37,185 nt of DNA, taken from positions 1 to 37,185 of the forward strand of contig CALWRT010000158.1 of assembly GCA_944384015.1 (NCBI GenBank), given 5' to 3'. The DNA comes from an uncultured Lachnospiraceae bacterium. GTDB taxonomy: Bacteria; Bacillota; Clostridia; Lachnospirales; Lachnospiraceae. The notes under the pieces are model-generated. The model worked only from the letters and a program-made list of their open reading frames with translations. It was not told the origin of the DNA and searched no databases. Numbering within the stretch: the first letter of the stretch is position 1; every line of letters begins with the position of its first letter. The position numbers and the translations under genes are program-made. Shown piece after piece: positions 24,981 through 33,124 of the stretch.

Positions 24981-25883
24981 ATGCGCAGCGGAATGATCAA
25001 TGTATATAAGGAGAAGGGATATACTTCCTTCGACGTGGTGGCAAAACTGCGCGGCATATTGAAGGAGCGGCGGATTGGGCATACCGGAACCCTTGATCCT
25101 GATGCGGAGGGAGTCCTTCCTGTCTGTTTGGGCAAGGGAACAAAGCTGTGCGGGATGCTGACGGACGAGGACAAAGAGTATGAGACTGTTCTGCTTCTCG
25201 GCCGTGTAACCGACACCCAGGACATCAGCGGGAAGATCTTGGAAGAGCGTCAGGTAGAGCTGGATGAGATGGGTGTGATTGAGGCAGTTCATTCCTTCGA
25301 GGGGGAGTACAGCCAGATACCGCCGATGTATTCAGCCCTGAAAGTTTGCGGGAAGAAGCTCTATGAGCTGGCCCGGGAAGGCAGGACTGTGGAGCGCAGC
25401 CCGAGAAAGGTGCAGATTTTCTCCATTGAGATAGAGGACATCTGTCTCCCCAGAGTCCGGATGAAGGTGCGCTGCTCAAAGGGAACTTATATTCGTACGC
25501 TGTGCGAAGATATCGGAAGAAAATTGGGCTGCGGAGGCTGCATGGAAGAGCTGGTGCGCACGCGGGTGGGCAGCTTTTGCCTGGAGGGTGCCAGAACACT
25601 CTCACAAATCGAGAAGCTGGAAAAAGACGGAAGAGAGAAGGACTTCTTAATGCCGGTGGAGAGAGCCTTTGATGCCTGTCCGGCCTTCATGGTGAAGAAA
25701 AAGTTTGAGAAGGCGGCAAGGAACGGCAACAAGCTGGAATTGGGCTGGCTGGAGGCTATGGACGGACGAAAGCCAGACGGGGGTCAGGTGTGTATTTTTC
25801 TAGAGAACCATACCTTTGTGGGCGTCTATCAGATGGAGAAAGCGGGGATTTACCGCCCAGTCCGTATATTTTATGAAGGATAG
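24981..25883 (+). CDS. truB: tRNA pseudouridine(55) synthase TruB
   Basis: 300 aa. INVYKEKGYTSFDVV and RRIGHTGTLDPDAEGVLPVC contain the catalytic Asp39 in GTLDP. YSALKVCGKKLYELAREG and CSKGTYIRTLCEDIG are the other hallmarks. It makes pseudouridine 55 in the T loop of tRNAs. GGAGGAA in the end of nrnA serves as the ribosome binding site. The C-terminal region (about 225-300) looks like a short PUA-type extension. Confidence 0.96.
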   Translation: MRSGMINVYKEKGYTSFDVVAKLRGILKERRIGHTGTLDPDAEGVLPVCLGKGTKLCGMLTDEDKEYETVLLLGRVTDTQDISGKILEERQVELDEMGVIEAVHSFEGEYSQIPPMYSALKVCGKKLYELAREGRTVERSPRKVQIFSIEIEDICLPRVRMKVRCSKGTYIRTLCEDIGRKLGCGGCMEELVRTRVGSFCLEGARTLSQIEKLEKDGREKDFLMPVERAFDACPAFMVKKKFEKAARNGNKLELGWLEAMDGRKPDGGQVCIFLENHTFVGVYQMEKAGIYRPVRIFYEG

Positions 25884-25952
25884 GCCTGCCGCTTGGCTTG
25901 CTGCCTGCGGAAATAAATGACAATGGCGCCTCAGGCGCCGGTGGAGGAAGAC

Positions 25953-26900
25953 ATGGAATACTGGAAAGGCATTACGGATTTTCGTATTGAGGAGCCGTCG
26001 GCAGTATCAATCGGAAAATTTGACGGGCTCCATGTAGGGCATCAAAAGCTGATAAGCCGTCTGTGGGATAAGAAGCAATATGGATGCAGCACGGTGGTTT
26101 TTACCTTTGACGTACCGCCGGGCAGCCGGCTTACCGGCAAGAAAATGCAGACGCTTGTAACGAATGCAGAACGATGCCAGATGCTGGAAAAGGCGGGGAT
26201 CGATTACCTGATTGAATGCCCGTTTGTACCGGAGGTGGCATCAATGGAGCCGGAGGATTTTATCGAGGATGTGCTTGTTGGAAGGCTGAATGCGAAATAT
26301 ATTGTTGTGGGTACAGACTGCGGCTTCGGGCATAAGAGGCGGGGAAATTGCCAGCTGCTGCAGGAGCTGGCGCCTAAGTACGGATATGAAGTGGAAGTGG
26401 TGGAGAAGGTTCAGTACAAGGGGCGTGATATCAGCAGCACCTATGTGCGGGAAGAGATCGGCATGGGCAATATGGAGTTCGCAAATTTTCTGCTCGGGTA
26501 CCCATACAGCGTGGCGGGAACCGTACTCCACGGAAATCATATCGGCGCCAGCAAGCTGGATATGCCTACGGCCAATATTGTGCCTCCTGCTGAGAAGCTG
26601 CTGCCGCCCAATGGCGTATATGCCACGAGGACGTTTGCTCAAGGGCGTTGGTATGAGGGCGTGAGCAATATCGGCATGAAGCCCACCGTGGGCGGGGATC
26701 AAAAGGGGATTGAGACCTATCTCTTTGATTTTTACGGCGAACTGTACGGCAGAGAGATCCGAGTGGAGCTATACGCCTATGAGCGGCCGGAGATGAAATT
26801 TTGTTCGCTGGAAGAATTGAAGGACAGAATGCATAAGGATATGGAATTTGCAAAAAGCTATTTTTTACAGCACAGCAAGATGAACGGACAGAGAAATTGA
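25953..26900 (+). CDS. ribF: Bifunctional riboflavin kinase / FAD synthetase
   Basis: 315 aa from ATG 25953, where GGAGG lies 5 nt upstream; ATG 25917 would add 12 residues encoded over a GC palindrome. The N-terminal FMN adenylyltransferase (nucleotidyltransferase fold) has AVSIGKFDGLHVGHQKLI and GTDCGFGHKRRGN with ISSTYVREEI. The C-terminal flavokinase has MPTANIVPPAEKLLPPNGVY, VSNIGMKPTVGG and ETYLFDFYGELYGREIRVEL. It converts riboflavin to FMN and FAD. GGCGCC-TCA-GGCGCC just upstream could form a tight hairpin near the ribosome binding site. No FMN riboswitch core is present. Confidence 0.95.
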   Translation: MEYWKGITDFRIEEPSAVSIGKFDGLHVGHQKLISRLWDKKQYGCSTVVFTFDVPPGSRLTGKKMQTLVTNAERCQMLEKAGIDYLIECPFVPEVASMEPEDFIEDVLVGRLNAKYIVVGTDCGFGHKRRGNCQLLQELAPKYGYEVEVVEKVQYKGRDISSTYVREEIGMGNMEFANFLLGYPYSVAGTVLHGNHIGASKLDMPTANIVPPAEKLLPPNGVYATRTFAQGRWYEGVSNIGMKPTVGGDQKGIETYLFDFYGELYGREIRVELYAYERPEMKFCSLEELKDRMHKDMEFAKSYFLQHSKMNGQRN

Positions 26901-26938
26901 GATAAATAAGTCGTCTGTACATCGGATAAGGAGATAGC

Positions 26939-28567
26939 ATGGGCATGGATATCGTATTATCATTGATAGGAGGTCTTGGCTTTTTCCTATACGGGATGAA
27001 GCTGATGAGCGACGGGTTGGAAAAAGCGGCAGGAGCAAAGCTGCGGGGGATTCTGGCGTTTTTTACAGAAAACCGCCTGCTGGGGACGCTGGTCGGCATG
27101 GTTTTCTGCGCGATCATCCAGTCTTCCAGCGCTACGACGGTAATGGTTGTCAGCTTTGTTAATTCCGGGCTGATGAGCCTGAATCAGGCGGCCGGGGTGA
27201 TCATGGGAGCCAATATCGGAACGACGATTACATCCCAGCTTGTGGCCTTTAACCTCTCTGAGGTGGCGCCGCTTTTCCTTATCGCCGGTGTGATTATGGT
27301 GCAGTTTCTCAAAAGACCGATGGTCAATAAGATCGGGGAGGTTGTCCTTGGCTTCGGAGTGCTGTTTATGGGCCTGAGTATTATGGCAGACAGCATGTCC
27401 ACTCTGAAGGAAGTGCCGATCATTGTCAGCGCTCTGGCGTCTCTGCGAAACCCGCTGCTGGCAATTTTTATGGGGTTTGTTATTACGGCTGTGATCCAGA
27501 GTTCCTCCGTCACAGTGAGTATTTTGCTCCTGATGGCCCAGCAGGGACTGCTGGGACTTGGAATTTGCTTCTATATCATTCTTGGGTGCAATATCGGGGC
27601 ATGTACGTCAGCTCTTCTGGCCAGCCTCAGCGGACGCAAGGAGGCAAAGCGGGCGGCTATGATCCATTTCCTGTTTAATGTGATCGGCACACTGATTATG
27701 GTAGCTGTGCTTTTTGTGGGAAGTGGCTGGCTGGAGACGATGTTTATGGAGATATCCGGCGGAGATATTGGCCGGGCAGTGGCCAATGCTCATACGCTGT
27801 TTAAAGTCTTTCAGGTGATTGTGCTCTTCCCGTTCTCCGGGTGGATAGTTAAACTGACTTACCTGGTTGTGCCGGGAGAGGATCAGTCTGCGGAAGGTCA
27901 GTATGAGCTGTGCTATATTGGAAAGAAGAATATTTTTTCACCGGCCACGGCAGTTGTGGAGGTGACGAGAGAACTGGAGCGGATGGCTGAGATGGCTGCC
28001 CAGAATCTCAACAGGGGAATGCAGTGCCTGATTACTTTGGATGAAAGTGAGATCGACGAGGTATACCGGACGGAGAAATATATTGATTATCTGAATCGGG
28101 CCATCACCGATTATCTTGTAAAAGTGAGCCAGATGACCATACCGGTGGACGATGCCAAGAGCATCGGCGGTCTGTTCCATGTGGTGAATGATATTGAGCG
28201 GATCGGGGACCATGCGGAAAATATGGCCGACGGAGCCAAAATGCGTATATCTGAGAATTTATTCTTCAGCAGCGCTGCAGAGAAGGAAATGGAGCAGATG
28301 CTGGACAAGGTTCTGACAATACTGAGCTTTTCCATTGATATGTTTTCCCACAATAACCGGGAGCATCTGGATGAGATATTGGAACTGGAGAATGATATTG
28401 ACGATATGGAGCGCAGTCTTCAGCAGTCCCATGTGGACAGGCTGACTAGGAATGAATGTACGCCTGGCGCCGGAATGATTTTCTCTGATGTCATATCCGG
28501 ATTAGAGCGCGTGGCAGACCATGCGACGAATATCGCTTTTTCTATTCTGGAAGAAGATCCCGAGTGA
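26939..28567 (+). CDS. Na+/phosphate cotransporter family protein with C-terminal PhoU domain
   Basis: 542 aa. The N-terminal half (1-310) has about nine transmembrane helices in two inverted repeats, each with the NaPi-II hallmark: QSSSATTVMVVSFVNSG and QSSSVTVSILLLMA, plus GANIGTTIT and GCNIGACTSA. The cytoplasmic C-terminal part (about 335-542) has PhoU-like helices with the metal-ligand style motifs VVNDIERIGDHAENM and LERVADHATNI. Such fusions import phosphate with sodium or modulate phosphate or metabolite export; direction is not known from sequence. GGAG lies 5 nt before ATG. It starts 38 bp after ribF and could be co-transcribed with it. Confidence 0.93.
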   Translation: MGMDIVLSLIGGLGFFLYGMKLMSDGLEKAAGAKLRGILAFFTENRLLGTLVGMVFCAIIQSSSATTVMVVSFVNSGLMSLNQAAGVIMGANIGTTITSQLVAFNLSEVAPLFLIAGVIMVQFLKRPMVNKIGEVVLGFGVLFMGLSIMADSMSTLKEVPIIVSALASLRNPLLAIFMGFVITAVIQSSSVTVSILLLMAQQGLLGLGICFYIILGCNIGACTSALLASLSGRKEAKRAAMIHFLFNVIGTLIMVAVLFVGSGWLETMFMEISGGDIGRAVANAHTLFKVFQVIVLFPFSGWIVKLTYLVVPGEDQSAEGQYELCYIGKKNIFSPATAVVEVTRELERMAEMAAQNLNRGMQCLITLDESEIDEVYRTEKYIDYLNRAITDYLVKVSQMTIPVDDAKSIGGLFHVVNDIERIGDHAENMADGAKMRISENLFFSSAAEKEMEQMLDKVLTILSFSIDMFSHNNREHLDEILELENDIDDMERSLQQSHVDRLTRNECTPGAGMIFSDVISGLERVADHATNIAFSILEEDPE

Positions 28568-28586
28568 ACAGCGGGAAAAGCTTGTC

Positions 28587-28615
28587 TTGACAAAAATATA
28601 CCAATTTAATATAAT
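28587..28615 (+). promoter_or_regulatory. Perfect-consensus sigma-A promoter of the NlpC/P60 gene
   Basis: TTGACA (28587-28592), exactly 17 bp, TATAAT (28610-28615), all 12 bases matching consensus. Just downstream the 11-bp sequence ATGTAATATTT occurs twice (about 28619-28640). A second TTGACA follows at about 28642. Such a strong promoter with a repeated operator-like motif over the start site suggests repression or another regulator. Confidence 0.85.
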
Positions 28616-28683
28616 AAAAATGTAATATTTATGTAATATTTTTGACAATTTGTGAAATGTTTGCATTTGTCTTGGAGGAACAT

Positions 28684-29712
28684 ATGAGAAGAAGTCGTAG
28701 GATGCTTTGTATGCTGTCAGCAGGGGTTATGCTGTATTCTTCTATTCCGCTGACGGCCTCAGCCAGCAATTTGAGCGTGGGGTTTTCCGCGGCGATGGAT
28801 GAATTGGTAGAGAATAAATCGGCGGATGAAGCTGCGCAGCTGATCGAAGAGGCGCTGAATCCAGTGGCAGAGACCTATGGATATACGAATCTGGGGGTGG
28901 CTAACGTCCAGAATCATCTCAATATACGCAAGGAGCCCAGCGAGACAGGCGAGCTTGTGGGAACAATGCCGAAGAACAGCGGGTGCGAGATATTAGAGAC
29001 GACGGAGGATGGATGGGCGAAGATTCAGTCCGGCAAAGTAGAGGGCTATGTGAGTATGGAATATCTGCTGACCGGGGACGAGGCCTACGCGAGAGCAGAC
29101 GAAGCGAAAAATACGGTAGCTACCGTGAATACAACGACCCTGAAGGTACGTTTTGAGCCGAGTACAGAGTCTAAAGTGCTCACCCTCGTGCCAATCGGCG
29201 AGGAATTGCTGGTGGATGAGGAGATGGACGGCTGGGTGAAGGTAAGCATTGACAGCGACGAAGGATATGTGTCTACCGACTATGTGGATATTTCTGTAGA
29301 ACTGCCAAAGGCGTCTACCATGTCTGAACTGCAGGCGGGCAACGGCGTGTCCAGTACGAGAGCTTCCTTGGTAGCATACGCGAAGCAGTTCATCGGCAAT
29401 CCGTATGTATGGGGCGGCACAAGCTTGACAAACGGGGCAGACTGTTCTGGTTTTGTCCTGAGTATTTATAAGAAGTACGGCATTAGCCTGCCGCATCATT
29501 CCGGAACCCAGGCGAATTACGGAAGAAGAATCAAAGCCTCCGAGGCTCAGCCGGGCGACTTGTTCTTCTATGGCAGCAACGGGACGATCAATCATGTGGC
29601 AATTTACATAGGCAATGGCCAGGTGGTGCATGCCAGCTCGGCGAGGACGGGTATTAAGATATCCAACGCTTATTACCGCACGCCGATCTGCGTGACTTCC
29701 CTATTGGATTAA
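28684..29712 (+). CDS. Secreted NlpC/P60 peptidoglycan endopeptidase with two SH3b domains
   Basis: 342 aa from ATG 28684 (GGAGG 5 nt upstream). The signal peptide ends at TASAS (about residue 28). SH3b domain 1 spans about 70-127 (NHLNIRKEPSETGELVG, WAKIQSGKVEGYVS), and SH3b domain 2 about 146-203 (TTLKVRFEPSTESKVL, WVKVSIDSDEGYVS). The NlpC/P60 domain (about 225-342) has the triad candidates Cys254 in NGADCSGFV, His304 in NHVAIYIG and His316 in VVHASS. It should cut D-Glu to diaminopimelate bonds of wall peptides during growth or division. It has a perfect promoter of its own. The 3' side has a hairpin (29744-29751 with 29764-29771) without a T-run. Confidence 0.94.
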   Translation: MRRSRRMLCMLSAGVMLYSSIPLTASASNLSVGFSAAMDELVENKSADEAAQLIEEALNPVAETYGYTNLGVANVQNHLNIRKEPSETGELVGTMPKNSGCEILETTEDGWAKIQSGKVEGYVSMEYLLTGDEAYARADEAKNTVATVNTTTLKVRFEPSTESKVLTLVPIGEELLVDEEMDGWVKVSIDSDEGYVSTDYVDISVELPKASTMSELQAGNGVSSTRASLVAYAKQFIGNPYVWGGTSLTNGADCSGFVLSIYKKYGISLPHHSGTQANYGRRIKASEAQPGDLFFYGSNGTINHVAIYIGNGQVVHASSARTGIKISNAYYRTPICVTSLLD

Positions 29713-29785
29713 GATTACTGTTTACGGCTTTTATTTTGCGAGACATTTAGACGTATTTATGCATCTAAATGCCGAGAATTGCGTA

Positions 29786-29814
29786 TTTACAAACAGACAT
29801 TCTTATGATAAACT
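29786..29814 (+). promoter_or_regulatory. Promoter candidate of rpsO
   Basis: -35 TTTACA (29786-29791), 17-bp spacer, -10 TAAACT (29809-29814); an overlapping TATGAT (29804-29809) is an alternative -10. Transcription near 29821 gives a leader of about 90 nt that holds the structure at 29832-29878. Confidence 0.6.
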
Positions 29815-29831
29815 ATGTTAGTATGGATTCA

Positions 29832-29878
29832 GCCAATATTCGGAATCTGGAGACTCCGACCGATTCTTAATATACGGC
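29832..29878 (+). promoter_or_regulatory. Structured rpsO leader, candidate S15 autoregulatory site
   Basis: GCC (29832-29834) pairs with GGC (29876-29878), ATATT (29836-29840) with AATAT (29869-29873), and GAATC (29843-29847) with GATTC (29862-29866), with internal loops and the apex TGGAGACTCCGACC. S15 represses its own mRNA through unrelated leader structures in several bacterial groups. This hairpin ends about 13 nt before the Shine-Dalgarno AAGGAGG. The assignment is by position and structure only. Confidence 0.5.
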
Positions 29879-29909
29879 GGTTGACAAGAATTTAAGGAGG
29901 AATGAATGA

Positions 29910-30176
29910 ATGATTGCAAAGGACAAGAAGCAGGCTATCATAGCTGAGTATGGAAGGACAGAGGGCGATACGGGCTCTCCGGAGGTTCAGGTTGCGATCC
30001 TGACCGCAAGGATCCAGGAGCTGACAGACCACCTCAAGGATCACCCGAAGGATCACCATTCCAGAAGAGGGCTTTTGAAGATGGTTGGACAGAGAAGAGG
30101 GTTGCTGTCTTATCTGAAGAAGACGGATATTGAAAGATACCGTTCCTTAATTGAGCGTTTAGGACTCAGGAAATAA
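29910..30176 (+). CDS. rpsO: 30S ribosomal protein S15
   Basis: 88 aa, exactly the family length. [40 protein letters not shown] and [20 protein letters not shown] are diagnostic. It binds the 16S rRNA three-way junction early in 30S assembly. AAGGAGG lies 9 nt before the start. It is followed by a terminator (30190-30219) and then pnp, the usual rpsO-pnp order. Confidence 0.98.
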   Translation: MIAKDKKQAIIAEYGRTEGDTGSPEVQVAILTARIQELTDHLKDHPKDHHSRRGLLKMVGQRRGLLSYLKKTDIERYRSLIERLGLRK

Positions 30177-30189
30177 TGATTGTACTGGA

Positions 30190-30219
30190 AGGGCGGAGAA
30201 GAATCTCCGCCCTGTATTT
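30190..30219 (+). terminator. Intrinsic terminator-like hairpin between rpsO and pnp
   Basis: AGGGCGGAGA (30190-30199) pairs perfectly with 30204-30213 around loop AGAA, followed by GTATTTG. The T-run is short, so read-through into pnp is likely, as in other bacteria where the genes are partly co-transcribed. Confidence 0.75.
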
Positions 30220-30256
30220 GCATCTGGCAGTATTGGTTTTATAGGCGGAAGAAGCC

Positions 30257-30308
30257 CCGAGACCACTGAAAAGAGCTGCGGGAACCGCGTCCTTTTCAGT
30301 AGTTTCGG
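30257..30308 (+). promoter_or_regulatory. Long stem-loop in the pnp leader
   Basis: A 17-nt arm (30257-30273) pairs with 30292-30308 with two mismatches; the apical part carries GCGG-GAA-CCGC. It ends 52 nt before the pnp start. In E. coli a comparable leader stem is cut by RNase III and then PNPase degrades its own message; a similar autogenous control is inferred here. No separate pnp promoter is evident. Confidence 0.6.
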
Positions 30309-30359
30309 TATCTTCTGCCATAAGCAATAAACAAATATAAAGAAAAGGAGATACAGAAT

Positions 30360-32489
30360 ATGTACAAAAGTTTTTCTATGGAACTGGCAGGACGTACGCT
30401 GACTGTTGACATCGGAAGAGTGGCAGCTCAGGCAAATGGGGCAGCTTTTATGCATTATGGAGATACCACTGTGCTCTCTACGGCTACGTCATCGGATAAG
30501 CCTAGAGATGGCATTGACTTCTTCCCGCTGAGCGTGGAGTATGAGGAGAAGATGTATGCCGTAGGCAAGATTCCGGGAGGCTTTAATAAGAGAGAAGGAA
30601 AGGCGTCGGAACATGCGATCTTAACCTCCCGCGTCATTGACCGCCCAATGCGTCCGCTCTTCCCGAAGGATTATCGGAACGATGTGACGCTGAACAATAT
30701 GGTAATGTCCGTGGATCCGTCCTGTCCTCCGGAGGTGACGGCAATGCTCGGTTCCGCGATCGCCACATGCATCTCGGATATACCCTTCGACGGCCCATGC
30801 GCGATGAGCCAGGTGGGGCTGATTGACGGGGAATTCGTCTTCAACCCTGGATATGAGCAGGATAAGCTTTCGGATCTGCACCTGACGGTGGCATCCACCA
30901 GGGAGAAGGTCATCATGATCGAGGCGGGAGCCAACGAGATTCCCGAGGAGAAGATGATTGAGGCTATCTATAAAGCCCATGAACTAAATCAGGAGATCAT
31001 CCGGTTTATTGATAAAATTGTGGCGGAATGCGGAAAAGAGAAACATACCTATGAGAGCTGTGCAGTGCCGGAGGAGCTTTTTGACGCTATCCGCAAGATC
31101 GTACCTCCCGAAGAGATGGAAGAGGCTGTCTTCACAGATGTGAAGCAGGTGCGGGAGGAGAACATCCGGGCTATTACAGAGAAGCTGGAGGAAGCCTTCG
31201 CTGACAAGGAAGAATGGCTGGCTGTTCTCGGCGAGGCCGTATACCAGTATCAGAAAAAGACCGTGCGCAAGATGATCTTAAAGGATCACAAGCGCCCGGA
31301 CGGAAGGGCAATCAACCAGATCCGCCCTCTTGCCGCAGAAGTAGATATTATTCCCCGGGTACATGGTTCCGCTATGTTCACAAGAGGACAGACACAGATC
31401 TGTACGGTTACTACGCTGGCGCCGCTGTCTGATGCCCAGAGATTGGACGGACTGGATGAGACGACAACATCCAAGAGATATATGCATCACTATAACTTCC
31501 CCTCCTATTCCGTAGGAGAGACGAAGCCTTCCAGAGGGCCGGGAAGAAGGGAGATCGGCCATGGGGCCCTGGCTGAGAGGGCGCTGCTGCCGGTGCTTCC
31601 CAGTGAGGAAGAATTTCCTTATGCCATTCGTACGGTATCTGAGACATTTGAGTCCAACGGCTCTACTTCCCAGGCAAGTATTTGCGCCTCTACCATGTCT
31701 CTGATGGCTGCCGGCGTCCCGATTAAGAAGCAGGTGGCGGGTATTTCCACTGGTCTTGTGACGGGTGACAGTGACGATGATTATATTGTACTGACCGATA
31801 TTCAGGGATTGGAGGACTTCTTCGGGGATATGGACTTCAAGGTGGCAGGAACCCATGAGGGAATCACCGCCATCCAGATGGATATTAAGATCCACGGGCT
31901 GACCAGGCCGATTGTAGAGGAGGCCATTGCCCGCACAAAAGAGGCGAGAGAATATATCCTCAACGAGATTATGACGCCTTGTATCGCTGAGCCGAGAAAA
32001 GAGGTCAGCAAATATGCGCCGAAGATCATTCAGATGCAGATTGACCCTCAGAAGATCGGCGATGTGGTGGGACAGAGAGGCAAGACGATTAATGCGATTA
32101 TTGAGCAGACCGGTGTACAGATTGACATTGAGGACGATGGTTCTGTCTCTATCTGTGGCACTGACAAGGAGATGATGGACAAGGCGAAGGAGCTTATCAC
32201 CATCATAGTCACAGACTTTGAGGCCGGACAGATCCTGAAGGGAACCGTTGTGAGCATCAAAGAGTTCGGCGCCTTCATTGAATTCGCGCCTGGCAAAGAG
32301 GGAATGGTGCACATCTCCAAGATCTGCAAGGACAGAATCAACCGGGTGGAGGATGTCTTAACCCTGGGGGATAAAGTGACGGTTGTATGCCTGGGCAAAG
32401 ATAAGATGGGAAGGATCAGCTTCTCTATGAAGGATGTAGGGAAGGCGATTGGCAAGAACGATAAAGAGAAAGTTCAGAAACAGGATTAA
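30360..32489 (+). CDS. pnp: Polyribonucleotide nucleotidyltransferase (PNPase)
   Basis: 709 aa, full length. Two RNase PH domains (about 5-215 and 310-540) flank a helical linker: GDTTVLSTATSSDKPRDGID, PGGFNKREGKASEHAILTSR, FTRGQTQICTVTTLAPLSDA, and the active-site region GLVTGDSDDDYIVLTDIQGL with DMDFKVAGTHEGITAIQMD. KH (IGDVVGQRGKTINAIIEQTG) and S1 (GTVVSIKEFGAFIEFAPGKE) domains follow. It degrades RNA 3'-5' using phosphate, as a trimer and in the degradosome. AAGGAG lies 10 nt before the start. Confidence 0.98.
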   Translation: MYKSFSMELAGRTLTVDIGRVAAQANGAAFMHYGDTTVLSTATSSDKPRDGIDFFPLSVEYEEKMYAVGKIPGGFNKREGKASEHAILTSRVIDRPMRPLFPKDYRNDVTLNNMVMSVDPSCPPEVTAMLGSAIATCISDIPFDGPCAMSQVGLIDGEFVFNPGYEQDKLSDLHLTVASTREKVIMIEAGANEIPEEKMIEAIYKAHELNQEIIRFIDKIVAECGKEKHTYESCAVPEELFDAIRKIVPPEEMEEAVFTDVKQVREENIRAITEKLEEAFADKEEWLAVLGEAVYQYQKKTVRKMILKDHKRPDGRAINQIRPLAAEVDIIPRVHGSAMFTRGQTQICTVTTLAPLSDAQRLDGLDETTTSKRYMHHYNFPSYSVGETKPSRGPGRREIGHGALAERALLPVLPSEEEFPYAIRTVSETFESNGSTSQASICASTMSLMAAGVPIKKQVAGISTGLVTGDSDDDYIVLTDIQGLEDFFGDMDFKVAGTHEGITAIQMDIKIHGLTRPIVEEAIARTKEAREYILNEIMTPCIAEPRKEVSKYAPKIIQMQIDPQKIGDVVGQRGKTINAIIEQTGVQIDIEDDGSVSICGTDKEMMDKAKELITIIVTDFEAGQILKGTVVSIKEFGAFIEFAPGKEGMVHISKICKDRINRVEDVLTLGDKVTVVCLGKDKMGRISFSMKDVGKAIGKNDKEKVQKQD

Positions 32490-32510
32490 AGATCCTGCTT
32501 AAGAGGAAAG

Positions 32511-32559
32511 GAAGAGGGTATCCCCAAAGTCATGAAATGACTTGAGGGATACCCTCTTC
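32511..32559. terminator. Strong two-part hairpin between convergent pnp and the glycyl-radical gene
   Basis: GAAGAGGGTATCCC (32511-32524) pairs perfectly with 32546-32559, and the apical part holds a second stem AAGTCAT-GAA-ATGACTT. No long T-run on either side; position between convergent stops suggests a shared terminator or RNA end-protector. Confidence 0.65.
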
Positions 32560-32608
32560 TCATAAATTCCGCGAAACATCTGTATGATGGAACAGAGGCG
32601 GGATCATA

Positions 32609-32851
32609 TCACATGGATTCGTGCATTGTCCTGGAAATAACTTCGTCCTGCTGTTCTTTAGTAAGTTTGATAAAGTTGACTGCATACCCCGATACACGGA
32701 TGGTAAGCTGAGGATATTTCTCTGGATGAGCTTGTGCGTCCAGCAAGGTTTCACGGTTGAGGACATTGACATTCAAGTGATGTCCGCCCTTCACGGCATA
32801 ACCGTCCAGTAAGCCTACTAAGTTGTCGATCTGTGTCTGCGTTGCTGCCAT
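32609..32851 (-). CDS. Stand-alone glycyl-radical domain protein (GrcA/YfiD-like)
   Basis: 80 aa from ATG 32851 (GGGAG 9 nt upstream). It consists almost only of the C-terminal domain of pyruvate formate-lyase: [20 protein letters not shown], then the glycyl-radical loop [10 protein letters not shown] with Gly55 as radical site, and [15 protein letters not shown]. coli GrcA (127 aa) uses such a domain to replace the oxygen-cleaved C-terminus of PFL, after activation by PflA. By analogy this protein could repair PFL or another glycyl-radical enzyme. No PFL or activase gene is adjacent. Its promoter (32939-32911) is followed by a palindrome at about +3 to +21, hinting at redox or oxygen control. 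Confidence 0.88.
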   Translation of the reverse strand: MAATQTQIDNLVGLLDGYAVKGGHHLNVNVLNRETLLDAQAHPEKYPQLTIRVSGYAVNFIKLTKEQQDEVISRTMHESM

Positions 32852-32882
32852 AAATAAGACTCCCTTCTTGCTCATTGTATAA

Positions 32883-32901
32883 AATAGTAATAATTACTAT
32901 T
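32883..32901. promoter_or_regulatory. Palindromic operator candidate at the start site of the glycyl-radical gene
   Basis: AATAGTAA (32883-32890) and TTACTATT (32894-32901) form a perfect 8-bp inverted repeat with a 3-bp spacer, just downstream of the predicted transcription start (about 32904). It does not match the Fnr (TTGAT-N4-ATCAA) or Rex consensus. Confidence 0.5.
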
Positions 32902-32910
32902 CCTATATAT

Positions 32911-32939
32911 ACTGTAGCACTTTCCTAGAAAATTGTAAA
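32911..32939 (-). promoter_or_regulatory. Promoter of the glycyl-radical protein gene
   Basis: On the minus strand: -35 TTTACA (32939-32934), 17-bp spacer, -10 TACAGT (32916-32911). Predicted leader about 53 nt. Confidence 0.65.
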
Positions 32940-33022
32940 TAGGGACTAGGTATTTTTTTCGGTACATATGATTTTAGAGGGATGATTTGGACGAAGTTTA
33001 TCCGCGAACCGTTCGGATTTAC

Positions 33023-33052
33023 TTTACCAATAAGTGCATATCATGATATACT
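33023..33052 (+). promoter_or_regulatory. Promoter candidate of xth
   Basis: -35 TTTACC (33023-33028), 18-bp spacer, -10 TATACT (33047-33052). It would give a leader of about 165 nt that includes the two hairpins at 33125-33191. Confidence 0.55.
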
Positions 33053-33124
33053 ATAGCATAGATACCGGGAATGCTGAATGTTTTGCGGGATTATGAAAGC
33101 GTATGGCACGGAACAATCTGTTTG

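Noticed and set aside
25884-25952. FMN riboswitch before ribF
   Set aside because: The gap after truB is only 69 bp and lacks the FMN aptamer core; only a short GC palindrome is present.
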